A DNA stretch of 64,000 bases from Kerstersia gyiorum (GCF_004216755.1 NZ_SGWZ01000003.1:1-64000); one strand, 5' to 3'; counted from the stretch's first letter, positions 45,560-55,978 are shown. Translations and numbers: made by a program. The notes: generated by a model not told the origin, from the sequence alone.

Positions 45560-47017
45560 TCAGGCGGTGCCGCCCACGGTCAGGCCATCCATGCGCAAGG
45601 TCGGCATGCCCACGCCGACCGGCACGCTCTGCCCTTCCTTGCCACAGGTTCCCACACCACCATCGAGCGCCATGTCGTTGCCGATCAGACTGATACGGTT
45701 CATGGCATCCGGGCCGTTGCCGATCAGCGTCGCGCCCTTGACCGGATACGTCACCTTGCCGTCTTCGATCATGTAGGCCTCGGACGCGGAAAAGACAAAT
45801 TTCCCGCTGGTGATATCCACCTGCCCGCCGCCGAAATTGACCGCATACAGGCCTTTCTTCACCGAAGCGATGATTTCCTCGGGCGGCGTCTGCCCGCCCA
45901 GCATGTAAGTATTGGTCATGCGCGGCATGGGCAGATAGGCATAGGATTCCCGCCTGCCGTTGCCGGTAAGCGGCACATCCATCAATCGCGCATTGAGCGA
46001 ATCCTGCATATAGCCGCGCAGGATGCCATCCTCGATCAGCACATTGTGCTGCGTGGCGTTGCCTTCGTCATCAACATTGAGCGAACCACGCCGCCCTTCA
46101 AGCGTACCGTCATCCACGACTGTCACGCCCTTTGAGGCAACGCGCTCGCCGACGCGGCCGGCAAAGACGCTGGAACCCTTGCGGTTGAAGTCACCTTCCA
46201 GGCCATGGCCGACTGCCTCGTGCAGCAGGATACCGGGCCAGCCCGGCCCCATGACCACAGTCATTTCCCCAGCGGGCGCGGGCCGCGCCTCAAGGTTGAC
46301 CAGCGCCTCATGCACCGCGCGTTCCACATAGCCCTGCAGGATGGCATCGGTGAAGTAGGACAGGCCGGCGCGGCCACCGCCGCCACCATGGCCCATTTCC
46401 CGGCGGCCGTTCTGTTCGGCAATCACGCTGACGGACAGACGCACCAGCGGCCGGACGTCGGCCACCAGCCGGCCATCGCTGCCGGCCACCAGGATCACAT
46501 CATGTTCCGCCCCCAGGCTTGCCATGACCTGTATGACGCGCGGATCGCGGCTGCGGGCCATGCGCTCGACGCGTTCCAGCAGCGCCACCTTGTCCGGTGC
46601 ATCCAGGGTCAGCAAAGGGTCCAAAGACGGATACAGCGCCCGACCCACCGGCGCATCACCGGCAAGCACCTGCTGCCGTCCCGCTCCACGGCGGGCAATG
46701 CCGCGGACCGTGCGCGCCGACGCCAGCAAGGCCTCGGCCGACAGGTGATCGGAATAGGCAAATGCGGTCTTCTCACCCGCGATGGCGCGTACGCCCACAC
46801 CTTGCTCGATGGAGAAGCTGCCGCTCTTGACCACGCCTTCTTCCAGGCTCCAGCCCTCGCTGCGGGTGTGCTGGAAGTACAGGTCGGCATAATCGACGCG
46901 GTGCGTGAAAATCTCACCCAGCGCGCGCGCCAGGTGGCTTTCATCCAGGCCCCAGGGGTCCAGCAGGACGGCCCTGGCGGTATTGAGGGCATCCAGCCCG
47001 GGATCAATTCGTTTCAT
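45560..47017 (-). CDS. tldD: Metalloprotease TldD
   Basis: One subunit of the TldD/TldE (PmbA) zinc protease that degrades unfolded short peptides and matures microcins. The 485 residues match E. coli TldD (481). The [11 protein letters not shown] zinc motif and the substrate-channel sequence GVGVRAI are present. GAAGAG precedes ATG 47017. The partner tldE/pmbA is not in the window. It lies 84 nt after the nitrilase-family gene on the same strand, an order conserved in betaproteobacteria. Confidence 0.96.
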   Translation of the reverse strand: MKRIDPGLDALNTARAVLLDPWGLDESHLARALGEIFTHRVDYADLYFQHTRSEGWSLEEGVVKSGSFSIEQGVGVRAIAGEKTAFAYSDHLSAEALLASARTVRGIARRGAGRQQVLAGDAPVGRALYPSLDPLLTLDAPDKVALLERVERMARSRDPRVIQVMASLGAEHDVILVAGSDGRLVADVRPLVRLSVSVIAEQNGRREMGHGGGGGRAGLSYFTDAILQGYVERAVHEALVNLEARPAPAGEMTVVMGPGWPGILLHEAVGHGLEGDFNRKGSSVFAGRVGERVASKGVTVVDDGTLEGRRGSLNVDDEGNATQHNVLIEDGILRGYMQDSLNARLMDVPLTGNGRRESYAYLPMPRMTNTYMLGGQTPPEEIIASVKKGLYAVNFGGGQVDITSGKFVFSASEAYMIEDGKVTYPVKGATLIGNGPDAMNRISLIGNDMALDGGVGTCGKEGQSVPVGVGMPTLRMDGLTVGGTA

Positions 47018-47101
47018 AGACTCTTCAACAATTAATTGGGCCGCCGGAACCGTCACCCGCACGGGCAGCGGCTCGTTTCCCGGCAGCCAGCACCGGCGGA
47101 A

Positions 47102-47938
47102 TCAGAGCACGCGATGGCGCAATGCAGGCAGGTCGGTGCGTATGCTGGCGATGCGTGCCGGGTCGACGACGCCGCTGACCACACCCGGCCCTTCTTCCAG
47201 TACGTCGACAATCTCGCCCCAGGGGTCGATCAGCATTGCGTGCCCCCAGGTGCGCCGGCCGCTGGCATGGCGTCCGCCCTGCGCCGGCGCCAGCACATAG
47301 CATTGGTTCTCGACGGCGCGCGCGCGCAGCAGCAGCTCCCAGTGGGCCTTGCCGGTCGTATAGGTGAAGGCCGCAGGCACCAGCAACAGGCTGACGCTGC
47401 CCATGGCCCGGTACATTTCCGGAAAGCGCAGATCGTAACAGGTCGAAAGCCCGACCCGCCCGCAAGGCGTATCGAACGTGCGGACTTCGCTACCGGCGCG
47501 AATCACGCGGGATTCATCGTAAGACTCCTGGCCGCGAGTGAAACTGAACAGATGGATTTTGTCGTAGCGCTGCACGCGCTGGCCATCCGGCCCGTACACC
47601 AGCTGGGCATTGAACAGCCGGCCCGCATCACCGCTTGCCAGCGGAATGGTGCCGCCAGCCAGCCAGATGCCATGGCGGCGCGCCTGCGCCGACAGGAATT
47701 CCTGCAAGGGGCCGGCGCCATCCGTTTCGATGATGGCGAGTTTGTCCTCGTCCTTCAGGCCGATCAGGCAGAAATATTCCGGCAAGGCCACCAGCCGCGC
47801 GCCGCCAGCGACCGCCTGGGCAATCAAGGCCTCGGCCTGCGCCAGATTTTCCTGTACGTCCGGTGTGGACACCATTTGTATGCCTGCCACCGGCAAGGCT
47901 GAATCAGCCGCCAATGCTTGCGCCGCGAGTTCCGACAT
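47102..47938 (-). CDS. Carbon-nitrogen hydrolase (Nit1/NitA-like amidase)
   Basis: The 278-residue nitrilase-superfamily enzyme has an intact catalytic triad: Glu54 (LPEYF), Lys127 (YDKIHLF) and Cys167 (STCYDLRFPEMYR). This branch (Nit1) deaminates the damaged metabolite deaminated glutathione or omega-amides, so a metabolite-repair role is likely. AGGGGAAA precedes ATG 47938. It lies directly upstream of tldD. Confidence 0.9.
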   Translation of the reverse strand: MSELAAQALAADSALPVAGIQMVSTPDVQENLAQAEALIAQAVAGGARLVALPEYFCLIGLKDEDKLAIIETDGAGPLQEFLSAQARRHGIWLAGGTIPLASGDAGRLFNAQLVYGPDGQRVQRYDKIHLFSFTRGQESYDESRVIRAGSEVRTFDTPCGRVGLSTCYDLRFPEMYRAMGSVSLLLVPAAFTYTTGKAHWELLLRARAVENQCYVLAPAQGGRHASGRRTWGHAMLIDPWGEIVDVLEEGPGVVSGVVDPARIASIRTDLPALRHRVL

Positions 47939-48053
47939 GCAGTTTCCCCTGGATAACGCGATAGCCGGCAGGCACACGATGCCTGCCGCCTGCTGCCAGC
48001 GTTCATCCACGCCGGCGCATCGACAGGATCGTAGCAGGTTTCACCCAGGCGCT

Positions 48054-48692
48054 TCAGTCGCTCAATTGATAATTCACGCGCCGCACCTGGCCGTTATTAC
48101 CAGGGAAATGATCGAAGACCGCCCTGAAGAGATAAGGTGCGACTTCCAGGCTTTCGGAATCCCCGGCCCCCACATGCTCGGCTGTCGAGCGATACACTTC
48201 TTTGCCTTCGTTGTCCTGGTCCTGGATCGTTACCGTCAGGCGGTATTCCTTGGCGGCCACCGGGCGCGTCACCCATTCGGGCGGCCCGCCCCAATAACCA
48301 TAGCCGTAGCCATAGAAACGTGGCCGGAACCCGGGCGGCCCCATGCCCCACCAGATCGGTTCCTCGACCAGTGCCGTCACCGGCTTGATCTGGTAACTGA
48401 AGCCTGCCAGGAAGCGCGCCGGCGCGCCATCTCTGGCCTCGACCAGACCCGTTGCCCCGAGCGCGGCGCGCAGCATGTCTTCATAGGAAGAATATTCGAG
48501 GTTGCCGCGGCTCTGTTCGGGTGTGTCTATCCGGTAGGTCTGGCCTTCATAGCTGTCCGACCACTGCTGGAAGCTGGTCACGCGCGCCGAGATGCTGGAC
48601 GCGCAGCCTGCCAGCATGAAGACGGCCAGGCCCAGGCCCAAGCGCCAGCCGGGCCAGCGCCCCCTGTGCGAGATTCCTGTTGTCCGGGACAT
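48054..48692 (-). CDS. DUF4136 family lipoprotein
   Basis: A 212-residue protein whose signal peptide ends FMLAGC with the lipidated Cys at 30. The mature part has the DUF4136 pattern (YEDMLRAALGATGLVEA) and a Gly/Tyr/Trp-rich low-complexity segment FYGYGYGYWGG. Function is unknown; these lipoproteins sit in the outer membrane. AGGAGG gives a strong ribosome-binding site for ATG 48692. It is divergent from pepN with a 234-bp gap holding no further gene. Confidence 0.85.
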   Translation of the reverse strand: MSRTTGISHRGRWPGWRLGLGLAVFMLAGCASSISARVTSFQQWSDSYEGQTYRIDTPEQSRGNLEYSSYEDMLRAALGATGLVEARDGAPARFLAGFSYQIKPVTALVEEPIWWGMGPPGFRPRFYGYGYGYWGGPPEWVTRPVAAKEYRLTVTIQDQDNEGKEVYRSTAEHVGAGDSESLEVAPYLFRAVFDHFPGNNGQVRRVNYQLSD

Positions 48693-48926
48693 GAGATACC
48701 TCCTGGCGATCGTAAGTCGTAAGCCTGGCTGAATATTCTATTGCTAAGACTGTCCCGCGCCCGAAAAGTTTTGTGCCGGCGGTTTTGTTCCTGTTTTCAT
48801 GGGTTTCCGCACGCCTTGCCGCTGGGCCGGCGCGCAGCCCGGAACAGGCTTCAGTCCAACCGGCACAGTTCTCCGGTGCGGACGACTACAATGTAGCCGT
48901 CCAATCTCGAGCATGATGACATCGCT

Positions 48927-51635
48927 ATGCGCCACGCCAGTCCGACCACAATCCTGCGCCAGGATTATCAAGCCTATCCGTTCCAGATTCCGTCGATCGA
49001 ACTCGAATTCGACCTGGCAGCTGAAACCACCCGGGTCATCTCCCGCCTGCACGTGCAGCGCAAGCCAGATGCGCCTGCCCAGGCTGCCTTGGTGCTGGAC
49101 GGCGAAGCACTGACGCTGCAATCCATCCATGTCGACGGCCAACTGCTCGACGCCAGCCGCTACCAGGTGGACGATGCCAGCGGCACGCTGCGCATCGACG
49201 GCCTGCCCGCCGATGCACAGGTACAGATCACCAGCCTGTGCCGCCCGGCGCAGAACACCACGCTGATGGGTCTTTACGTGTCTGGTGCCAGCCTGTTCAC
49301 CCAGTGCGAAGCCGAAGGCTTTCGCCGCATTACCTGGTTTGCCGACCGCCCCGATGTCATGTCGCGCTATCGCGTCACGCTGCGCGCGAGCCAGGCCGAT
49401 TATCCGCTGCTGCTTTCCAATGGCAACCTGATCGAAACCACTACGCTGGATGGCGGACGGCACCAAGCCGTCTGGGAAGACCCCCATCCCAAGCCCTGCT
49501 ATCTGTTCGCTCTGGTTGCCGGTCAATTCGATTGCCGTGAAAGCCAGCTGCGTACCCGCAGCGGACGGGAAGCGCTGCTGCAGGTCTATGCCGACCCCGG
49601 TTCGGGCACGCAGACCGCCTGGGCCCTGGAATCACTGGAACGTTCCGTGCGCTGGGACGAGCAACGTTTCGGCCTGGAACTGGACCTGGACCGCTTCATG
49701 ATCGTCGCCGCCCGCGACTTCAACATGGGCGCCATGGAAAACAAGGGCCTGAACGTTTTCAACGCAGCCTATGTGCTGGCAGACCCGCAGACAGCAACGG
49801 ACGCCAACTACCGCGCCATCGAGGCCGTCATCGGCCATGAATACTTCCACAACTGGACAGGCAACCGCGTCACCTGCCGCGACTGGTTCCAGCTGAGCCT
49901 CAAGGAAGGGCTGACGGTCTTCCGCGACCAGGAATTCACCGCCGACATGATGGCTGCCGGCCTGGATGCCGAAGCAGCCGCCAGCGCCCGCACCATCAAG
50001 CGCATCGACGACGTAACCGTGCTGCGTGCCGCGCAGTTCCCGGAAGATGCCGGCCCGATGGCGCACCCCATTCGCCCTGACAGCTACCAGGAAATCGGCA
50101 ACTTCTATACCGCCACCGTCTACGAGAAAGGCGCCGAAGTCATCCGCATGCAGCACACGCTGCTGGGCGAAGCCGGCTTCCAGGAAGGCATACGCGAATA
50201 TTTCCGGCGCCATGACGGCCAGGCCGTCACCTGCGACGATTTCGTCAATGCAATGGAATCGGTCTACAAGCGCCTGCACTCCGGCAAGGACCTCGCCGTC
50301 TTCCGCCGCTGGTACGAGCAAGCCGGCACGCCGCGTGTGCGCGTCGAACTGGATTACGACGCCGCCACGCGCTCGTGCGTGGTCACGCTGTCGCAAAGCA
50401 ACCCGCCGGTAGGCGTGGAAAAGGAACGCGGCGCGGATTTCATCAAAGCCCCGCTGCACATTCCGTTCGCCATCGGCTTCATCGCGGCCGACGGCCAGGC
50501 GCTGACACCCGTGCTCAACGGCCAGCAAGCCGATACCTTCCTGCTCGAACTCACCGAGGCACGCCAGCAGTGGCGCTTCGAGAACATGGCCTCGGCCCCG
50601 ACGCCGTCGCTGCTGCGCAACTTCTCCGCCCCCGTCATCGTCGATTACGACTGGCAGGATGCCGACCTGGCATTGCTCTCGGCCCACGACGGCAACCCCT
50701 TCGCCCGCTGGGAAGCCGGCCAGGAACTGGCCGCCCGCCAGGTGCTGGCCAATGCGGCACGCCTGCGCGGTGGCGAACCAATGCACGCAGACCCGGTATT
50801 CGTCGACGCCTGGCGCGCCCAATTGAGCGCCCCCGGCCTGGACGCCGGCTACCGCGCCCGTGCCCTGGCGCTGCCTTCCGAGAAAGCGCTGGCGCAGCGT
50901 ATGGAAAAAATGGACCCGCCGGCAATCGCTGCCGCACGCGACTTCCTGCGCGCCGAACTGGGCCGCACCCTGACGCCGCTGTGGCGCGCCGCCTACGACG
51001 CCAATGAGGTCGCCGGCCCCTATTCGCCCGACGCTCCTTCTGCCGGCAAGCGCGCGCTGCGCAACCTGGCGCTGGCCTACCTGCTGGCAGGCCAGGCCGA
51101 AGGCGCGCGCGAGCTGGCGCTGGCGCAATACGATGCCGCCAGCAACATGACCGACGGCCTGGCGGCGCTGACCGCCCTGGTCAATGACAGCCGGGATGCG
51201 GCCACCGAGCAACGCCTGGCCGCGTTTTACGAAACCTGGAAGCATGACCCGCTGGTGGTGGACAAATGGTTCGCCCTGCAAGCCAGTTCACGCGCCACCG
51301 ACGTCGCCGCCGCCCGGCGCCTGCTGACTCATCCGGCCTTCACGCTGCGCAACCCGAACCGGGCCCGCTCGCTGGTCTTCCAGTTCTGCCTGAACAACCC
51401 GGCCGGCCTGCATCAGGCCGATGGCGCAGGCTACGCATTCTGGACCGAGCAAGTCCTGGCACTGGATGCCATCAACCCGGAAATCGCCGCCCGCCTGGCG
51501 CGTGCGCTGGACAACTGGGCCGCCCATGCCCCGGCGCTCAGCGCCCCGATGCGCGCCGCCATCGAACGCGTGCGCGCGCACCAGCCGTTGTCGCGCAACG
51601 TCGACGAGATCACCGCCAAGGCCCTGGCCCTTTGA
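48927..51635 (+). CDS. pepN: Aminopeptidase N
   Basis: A 902-residue M1 zinc aminopeptidase that removes N-terminal residues from peptides in the cytosol. The exopeptidase motif GAMENKGLN (near 268) precedes the zinc site HEYFHNW (His304) with the downstream Glu in KEGLTVFRDQEF. The length is that of bacterial PepN with the C-terminal helical domain complete. The start ATG 48927 lacks a clear Shine-Dalgarno sequence. fbp follows 39 nt downstream on the same strand, a conserved neighbour pair in this group. Confidence 0.97.
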   Translation: MRHASPTTILRQDYQAYPFQIPSIELEFDLAAETTRVISRLHVQRKPDAPAQAALVLDGEALTLQSIHVDGQLLDASRYQVDDASGTLRIDGLPADAQVQITSLCRPAQNTTLMGLYVSGASLFTQCEAEGFRRITWFADRPDVMSRYRVTLRASQADYPLLLSNGNLIETTTLDGGRHQAVWEDPHPKPCYLFALVAGQFDCRESQLRTRSGREALLQVYADPGSGTQTAWALESLERSVRWDEQRFGLELDLDRFMIVAARDFNMGAMENKGLNVFNAAYVLADPQTATDANYRAIEAVIGHEYFHNWTGNRVTCRDWFQLSLKEGLTVFRDQEFTADMMAAGLDAEAAASARTIKRIDDVTVLRAAQFPEDAGPMAHPIRPDSYQEIGNFYTATVYEKGAEVIRMQHTLLGEAGFQEGIREYFRRHDGQAVTCDDFVNAMESVYKRLHSGKDLAVFRRWYEQAGTPRVRVELDYDAATRSCVVTLSQSNPPVGVEKERGADFIKAPLHIPFAIGFIAADGQALTPVLNGQQADTFLLELTEARQQWRFENMASAPTPSLLRNFSAPVIVDYDWQDADLALLSAHDGNPFARWEAGQELAARQVLANAARLRGGEPMHADPVFVDAWRAQLSAPGLDAGYRARALALPSEKALAQRMEKMDPPAIAAARDFLRAELGRTLTPLWRAAYDANEVAGPYSPDAPSAGKRALRNLALAYLLAGQAEGARELALAQYDAASNMTDGLAALTALVNDSRDAATEQRLAAFYETWKHDPLVVDKWFALQASSRATDVAAARRLLTHPAFTLRNPNRARSLVFQFCLNNPAGLHQADGAGYAFWTEQVLALDAINPEIAARLARALDNWAAHAPALSAPMRAAIERVRAHQPLSRNVDEITAKALAL

Positions 51636-51674
51636 ATCCCCATTTCCTGTTTTTTCACTATTTTCTGGAACAAC

Positions 51675-52694
51675 ATGTCCCGTAAAACCCTGACTCAATA
51701 CATGATCGAGCAGCAGCGCGACCACCAGTGCGTGCCCGAAGCGCTGCGCCAGCTCGTCGAAACCGTCGGCCGCGCCTGCAAGAGCATCGCCCACTCCGTG
51801 GGCAAGGGTGCGCTGGGCGGCGTGCTCGGCAGCCTGGAAAGCGAAAATGTCCAGGGCGAAGTGCAGAAGAAGCTGGATGTCATGTCCAACGACATCCTGA
51901 TCGAAGCCAACGAATGGGGCGGCTGCCTGGCCGCCATGGCATCCGAGGAAATGGATACGATCCGCAAGATCCCCAGCCATTATCCGAAGGGTGAATACCT
52001 GCTGCTGTTCGATCCGCTGGACGGTTCGTCCAACATCGACGTCAACGTGTCCATCGGCACCATTTTCTCCATCCTGAAGACGGAACACGCAGGCCAGGAC
52101 GCCACTGAAGCCGACTTCCTGCAACCCGGCAAGCAGCAGGTCGCCGCCGGCTACGCTGTCTACGGCCCGCAGACACTGCTGGTGCTGACCTTCGGCCATG
52201 GCGTGGTCGGTTTCACGCTGGACCGCGATATCGGCGCCTGGGTACTGACGCATGACAACATCCAGATCCCGGCAGATACCAAGGAATTTGCCATCAACAT
52301 GTCAAACCAGCGCCATTGGGATGCCCCCGTCAAGCGCTATATCGACGAGTGCCTGGCCGGCGAAAACGGCGTGCGCGGCAAGAACTTCAATATGCGCTGG
52401 GTAGCGTCCATGGTGGCCGATGTGCACCGCATCCTGATGCGTGGCGGCATTTTCATGTACCCCTGGGATGCCCGCGAACCGTCCAAGCCCGGCAAGCTGC
52501 GCCTGATGTACGAAGCCAACCCGATGGGCTTCCTGGTCGAACAGGCCGGTGGCGCCGCCATTGATGGCCGCCAGCGAATTCTTGATGTACAGCCCACCCA
52601 ACTGCACCAGCGCGTGAGCGTGGTGCTGGGTTCGCGCAATGAAGTCGAGCGCGTCGGCCAGTACCACCAGGAAGCGGACGCAGCAAAACGCTGA
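51675..52694 (+). CDS. fbp: Fructose-1,6-bisphosphatase class 1
   Basis: The gluconeogenic phosphatase converting fructose 1,6-bisphosphate to fructose 6-phosphate. The 339-residue protein has the metal-binding [17 protein letters not shown] and the class 1 signature near the C-terminus ([21 protein letters not shown]). It lies 39 nt after pepN, probably in the same transcript, and ends before a strong terminator. Confidence 0.97.
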   Translation: MSRKTLTQYMIEQQRDHQCVPEALRQLVETVGRACKSIAHSVGKGALGGVLGSLESENVQGEVQKKLDVMSNDILIEANEWGGCLAAMASEEMDTIRKIPSHYPKGEYLLLFDPLDGSSNIDVNVSIGTIFSILKTEHAGQDATEADFLQPGKQQVAAGYAVYGPQTLLVLTFGHGVVGFTLDRDIGAWVLTHDNIQIPADTKEFAINMSNQRHWDAPVKRYIDECLAGENGVRGKNFNMRWVASMVADVHRILMRGGIFMYPWDAREPSKPGKLRLMYEANPMGFLVEQAGGAAIDGRQRILDVQPTQLHQRVSVVLGSRNEVERVGQYHQEADAAKR

Positions 52695-52780
52695 TCCCGT
52701 CCGGCCGCCCCGGGTCGGCATTTGCCCCCCCATGCGGCCTTCGCCCGGCCAGCCCATCCGGCTGAACGAGGCATAGCGGA

Positions 52781-52820
52781 AAACGGCCCGCCCGATCATG
52801 AGAAACCGGGCGGGCCGTTT
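52781..52820. terminator. Terminator between fbp and the convergent hydrolase gene
   Basis: AAACGGCCCGCCCG (52781-52794) pairs perfectly with CGGGCGGGCCGTTT (52807-52820) around a 12-nt loop. The short A/T tracts on both sides would allow some function in both directions. Confidence 0.75.
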
Positions 52821-52849
52821 GGCGTTCACCGCAAGCTCAAGCGGCGCAC

Positions 52850-54220
52850 TTACTGTGGTGTGACGCTCCAGACGCCTTCGGCGCTTTGCGCTACCTTCAC
52901 ATTGAAGACCGGTATCGGTGAATTATTACCACTATTTCCGCGGACTTCGCCCACCGGCAGGCGACGCGTCAGCAATTCCCCATCCTTGGCAGAGGACAAT
53001 TGCACCGTGGCGGTACGTCCTGCAGCACGCGCATAATTATTGATGCCAATCTGGTATACGCCCGCCTGCAACACGTTCGCATCGCAACTGGCATAGTAGT
53101 GTTCCGGCCCATAGGCAATGACGTTGTCGGTATCCAGATAACCGCTCTGGCCGGGCCGGCTGGCATAATAGACATGCGCGCCTTGCGGTTCGAAGGTGTG
53201 CAGGTCGACATCACCTTCGCCATCCCAGGTCAGCGTCACGGTAAAGAAACCAGTTTCACCGACCGTCGTCGGCGTCTGAAGCTCACCCAGTGCCTTTTGC
53301 ATCTGCGCCTGAACCTGGCCGCGTGCAGCACGCGTGCCGTCCAGATAGGTTTCGATCAGCTTGTGACCGGAAGCGTCTACCTTGGAAAACGGAATATTCA
53401 GGTTGGCGGCAGGCGTATTGCCAGCCACAGCCCGCAAGCCGCCGATGACCAGGTCGATATCCACCGTGGTGTATTCGCCATTGAGCGTCGGCGCCGCCGT
53501 GGCGATATGCACCACCTTGGCGCTGGCCGTGGAACCGCTGACCCTGACGGCTTCGTCATAGGCCTTGTTGACGAACAGATTCCCCTGGGAATGGGCCACC
53601 AGCAGCAACTTCTTGCGTTCCGTCACCAGCCCCTGGATGCGCGCGTTGTGACGGATGTAATCCGCCTCCGTGGGCGGCGTGGATGCCATGCCGGCCAGCA
53701 ACGAGACCATCTTGGCCTTCACGGTGTCGCGCCAGGCCTGGTAGGCGTCGCCGAACGCCTGGTGGCTATCCTTCAGGCGTTCCCACAGCGAAGACTCGCC
53801 AGCGCCGCTCAGTGTGCTCCAGAAATACTCCCAGCGTTGCGCGAACACCCCGTCGATTTCCTCGGAACGCTGGATGAAAACTTCTGCAACATCTTCCAGG
53901 CTCGTGACATCCGGGCGATCGGCCAGCTTGCCGGAGGTGTTGTAGAACAGTTCGGACGTCACGCGCTCGCCATCATGGCTGTCGCCGGCCAGCAGCATCA
54001 GCCGCTCCATGCCGTGCGCGGCTTCGGTCGGATCGTTCCAGACACCGTTGAAAAAGCCCAGCACATAACCGCTGGTTTCGCACAGGCTGGCGGGTTCCTG
54101 TTGCGCCAGTGCGGGCTGCACGGCCGCCAGCGAAAGCGTGGCCGCAGCGGCCAGGCCAGCCGCGAACGAACGATAGGAACGCGCCAGGGGAAAGGGAGCA
54201 AACCCGAACCGCTTATTCAT
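52850..54220 (-). CDS. Exported alpha/beta-hydrolase with C-terminal YfaP/DUF2135-like domain
   Basis: The 456-residue protein carries a signal peptide (cleavage near PALA-QQEP). The middle contains a lipase-type nucleophile elbow LLLVAHSQGNLF (AHSQG). The last 150 residues carry VTLTWDGEGDVDLHTFEPQG, VYYASRPGQSG and YQIGINNYA, the pattern of the beta-rich DUF2135/YfaP domain that often decorates secreted proteins. The catalytic acid and histidine are not assigned. The start could be ATG 54220 or ATG 54232; both overlap the upstream lipoprotein stop. The role is unknown, probably periplasmic or extracellular ester hydrolysis. Confidence 0.75.
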   Translation of the reverse strand: MNKRFGFAPFPLARSYRSFAAGLAAAATLSLAAVQPALAQQEPASLCETSGYVLGFFNGVWNDPTEAAHGMERLMLLAGDSHDGERVTSELFYNTSGKLADRPDVTSLEDVAEVFIQRSEEIDGVFAQRWEYFWSTLSGAGESSLWERLKDSHQAFGDAYQAWRDTVKAKMVSLLAGMASTPPTEADYIRHNARIQGLVTERKKLLLVAHSQGNLFVNKAYDEAVRVSGSTASAKVVHIATAAPTLNGEYTTVDIDLVIGGLRAVAGNTPAANLNIPFSKVDASGHKLIETYLDGTRAARGQVQAQMQKALGELQTPTTVGETGFFTVTLTWDGEGDVDLHTFEPQGAHVYYASRPGQSGYLDTDNVIAYGPEHYYASCDANVLQAGVYQIGINNYARAAGRTATVQLSSAKDGELLTRRLPVGEVRGNSGNNSPIPVFNVKVAQSAEGVWSVTPQ

Positions 54221-54770
54221 CGCCGCACCCATTGCCGTCAGGAGATTTCATGACATAGCCGTTGACGGCTTCCATGTAGCGCATATAGGCGCGGGCACGC
54301 GTTTCCGTGTTGGCCGTACGGTCGCGCAGGCCGGTCACGGTATTTTCGCCTGCCAGCACATCCGCTTCGCGGCGTACCACACACTTCACGCCAGCCATCT
54401 GCTGGGACACCACCTGGCGCAGCGCAGGTTCGTCGGCGACGTCAACCAGCAAAGCCTTCTGATTGGCAGCGGCCAGCTGCATCAGCGCCTGTTTCTGCGT
54501 CTCGTTGGCGGGCAGCTGCGTCACCCAGGCCTGGATGTCATCACGCACGCCATTGCCATCGGCATCCACGCCAGCCAGGCTGTCGCTGCGGTCCAGCGCG
54601 GGCAAGGTGCCATCCCGCTCCAGTGCTTCGATGCTCGCTGCCGGCGTATTGTCTTCAGGGGGAGTGCTGCCGCCGTCCGAGCCGCCTGAATCATCCCCGC
54701 CGCCGCAGGCCGCCAGGGTCAGGCTCAAACAAAACGGCGCAAGCCACGACTTGCGCAAGGAAACATTCAT
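54213..54770 (-). CDS. Lipoprotein with an EF-hand-like calcium loop
   Basis: A 185-residue lipoprotein with a lipobox LTLAAC at Cys22 followed by a Gly/Ser/Asp-rich linker (GGGDDSGGSDGGS). A DADGNGVRDD loop resembles a calcium-binding EF-hand or thrombospondin-type loop. GGAG precedes ATG 54770. It overlaps the exported hydrolase gene by 8 nt, so the two are translationally coupled and may act as a surface-anchored hydrolase/partner pair. No known function was recognised. Confidence 0.78.
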   Translation of the reverse strand: MNVSLRKSWLAPFCLSLTLAACGGGDDSGGSDGGSTPPEDNTPAASIEALERDGTLPALDRSDSLAGVDADGNGVRDDIQAWVTQLPANETQKQALMQLAAANQKALLVDVADEPALRQVVSQQMAGVKCVVRREADVLAGENTVTGLRDRTANTETRARAYMRYMEAVNGYVMKSPDGNGCGDE

Positions 54771-54960
54771 TATGTGTCGCTCCATGGAAGCATGCCTGCC
54801 CCGGCAGCGGCCTTGCGGGCACGCTGCCAAGGCCAGCTGCGGAAAAAGAAACCTGCCCGGCCGGACGCCGTCCACCTGGAACGGCGCCTCGCCCTGGGCA
54901 GGTATTCAAAAAATCCGCTGAATTCTAGTCTGGCAGGAGCTAAACAAATTATTTCCATTG

Positions 54961-54994
54961 TGTCTGGGCGTAGCCGAGCGGCTACGCCCAGACA
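54961..54994 (-). terminator. Perfect 34-bp palindromic hairpin after the quinone oxidoreductase gene
   Basis: TGTCTGGGCGTAGCCG (54961-54976), two bases, then its exact complement (54979-54994). The left end is 1 bp beyond the stop of the minus-strand oxidoreductase. No T-run follows, so termination may need Rho, or the palindrome may have another role. Confidence 0.5.
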
Positions 54995-55978
54995 TCACGG
55001 CAGCAATATCGTCGCGCCGGTGGTTTCGCGCCGCTGCAGGGCATCCTGCGCCCGTCCGGCCTCGGCCAACGGCGCTCGCCGAGAAATCTGCGCCGCGAGC
55101 TTGCCAGCCAGAACCAGTTCGAACAGCTCATCCGCCGCGGCCTGAAGGGCTTCAGTCGTGGCAATGTGCGTCGCCAGCGTAGGCCGCGTCACATAAAGCG
55201 ACCCCTTGGCTGCCAGGATGCCAAGGTTGACACCCGTCACCGGGCCGGAGGCATTGCCGAAACTGACCATCAGGCCACGCGGCGCCAGGCAATCCAGGGA
55301 ATCCTCCCAGGTATCCTTGCCCACCCCGTCATACACCACCGGTACCTTGCGTCCTTCGGTCAGTTCCAGCACGCGGTGCACGATGTTTTCCCGCGAATAG
55401 TCGATCACCTGCCAGGCCCCTGCCGCCAGCGCGCGCTCGGCTTTCTCGGGGCTGGAGACCGTGCCGATCAGCTTGACCCCGAGCGCCCTGGCCCACTGGC
55501 AGGCCAATAACCCCACACCGCCGGCAGCGGCGTGGAACAAAATGGTTTCCCCGGCCTGCAGCCGATACGTCTGGCGGAACAGATACTGCACGGTCAGTCC
55601 CTTGAGCATCAGCGCTGCGGCTTCCTCATCGCTGACGCCCGCCGGTACCTTGACCAGGCGACCGGCCTCCATATTACGTACGCTTGCATAGGCACCCAGC
55701 TCGCTCTGACCATAGGCCACCCTGTCGCCCGGCGCCAAGCGGGTCACGCCTTCGCCGACTGCAATCACCTCGCCGGCTGCCTCATAGCCCAGGCCATGCG
55801 GCAGCGGCTGCTGGTACAGGCCGGTACGAAAATAGATGTCTATGAAATTCAGCCCGACCGCAGTCTGCCTCAGAGTGACCTCGCCCGGGGCGGGCGGTGG
55901 CACGTCGATATCCACCCATTCCAGCACTTCCGGACCGCCGTAACGGCGTATGCGCATTGCCTTGGCCTGTGTACTCAT
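54995..55978 (-). CDS. NADPH:quinone oxidoreductase (zeta-crystallin type)
   Basis: A 327-residue zinc-free medium-chain dehydrogenase. It has the QOR signature GLNFIDIYFRTGLY, GYEAAGEVIAVG, and the nucleotide-binding AAAGGVGLLACQWA in a Rossmann domain. It reduces quinones with NADPH in one-electron steps. AGGAG precedes ATG 55978. It is divergent from the EamA transporter gene. Confidence 0.93.
   Translation of the reverse strand: MSTQAKAMRIRRYGGPEVLEWVDIDVPPPAPGEVTLRQTAVGLNFIDIYFRTGLYQQPLPHGLGYEAAGEVIAVGEGVTRLAPGDRVAYGQSELGAYASVRNMEAGRLVKVPAGVSDEEAAALMLKGLTVQYLFRQTYRLQAGETILFHAAAGGVGLLACQWARALGVKLIGTVSSPEKAERALAAGAWQVIDYSRENIVHRVLELTEGRKVPVVYDGVGKDTWEDSLDCLAPRGLMVSFGNASGPVTGVNLGILAAKGSLYVTRPTLATHIATTEALQAAADELFELVLAGKLAAQISRRAPLAEAGRAQDALQRRETTGATILLP

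Noticed and set aside
49632..51281. 549-codon minus-strand frame inside pepN
   Set aside because: Antisense shadow of a complete M1 aminopeptidase.
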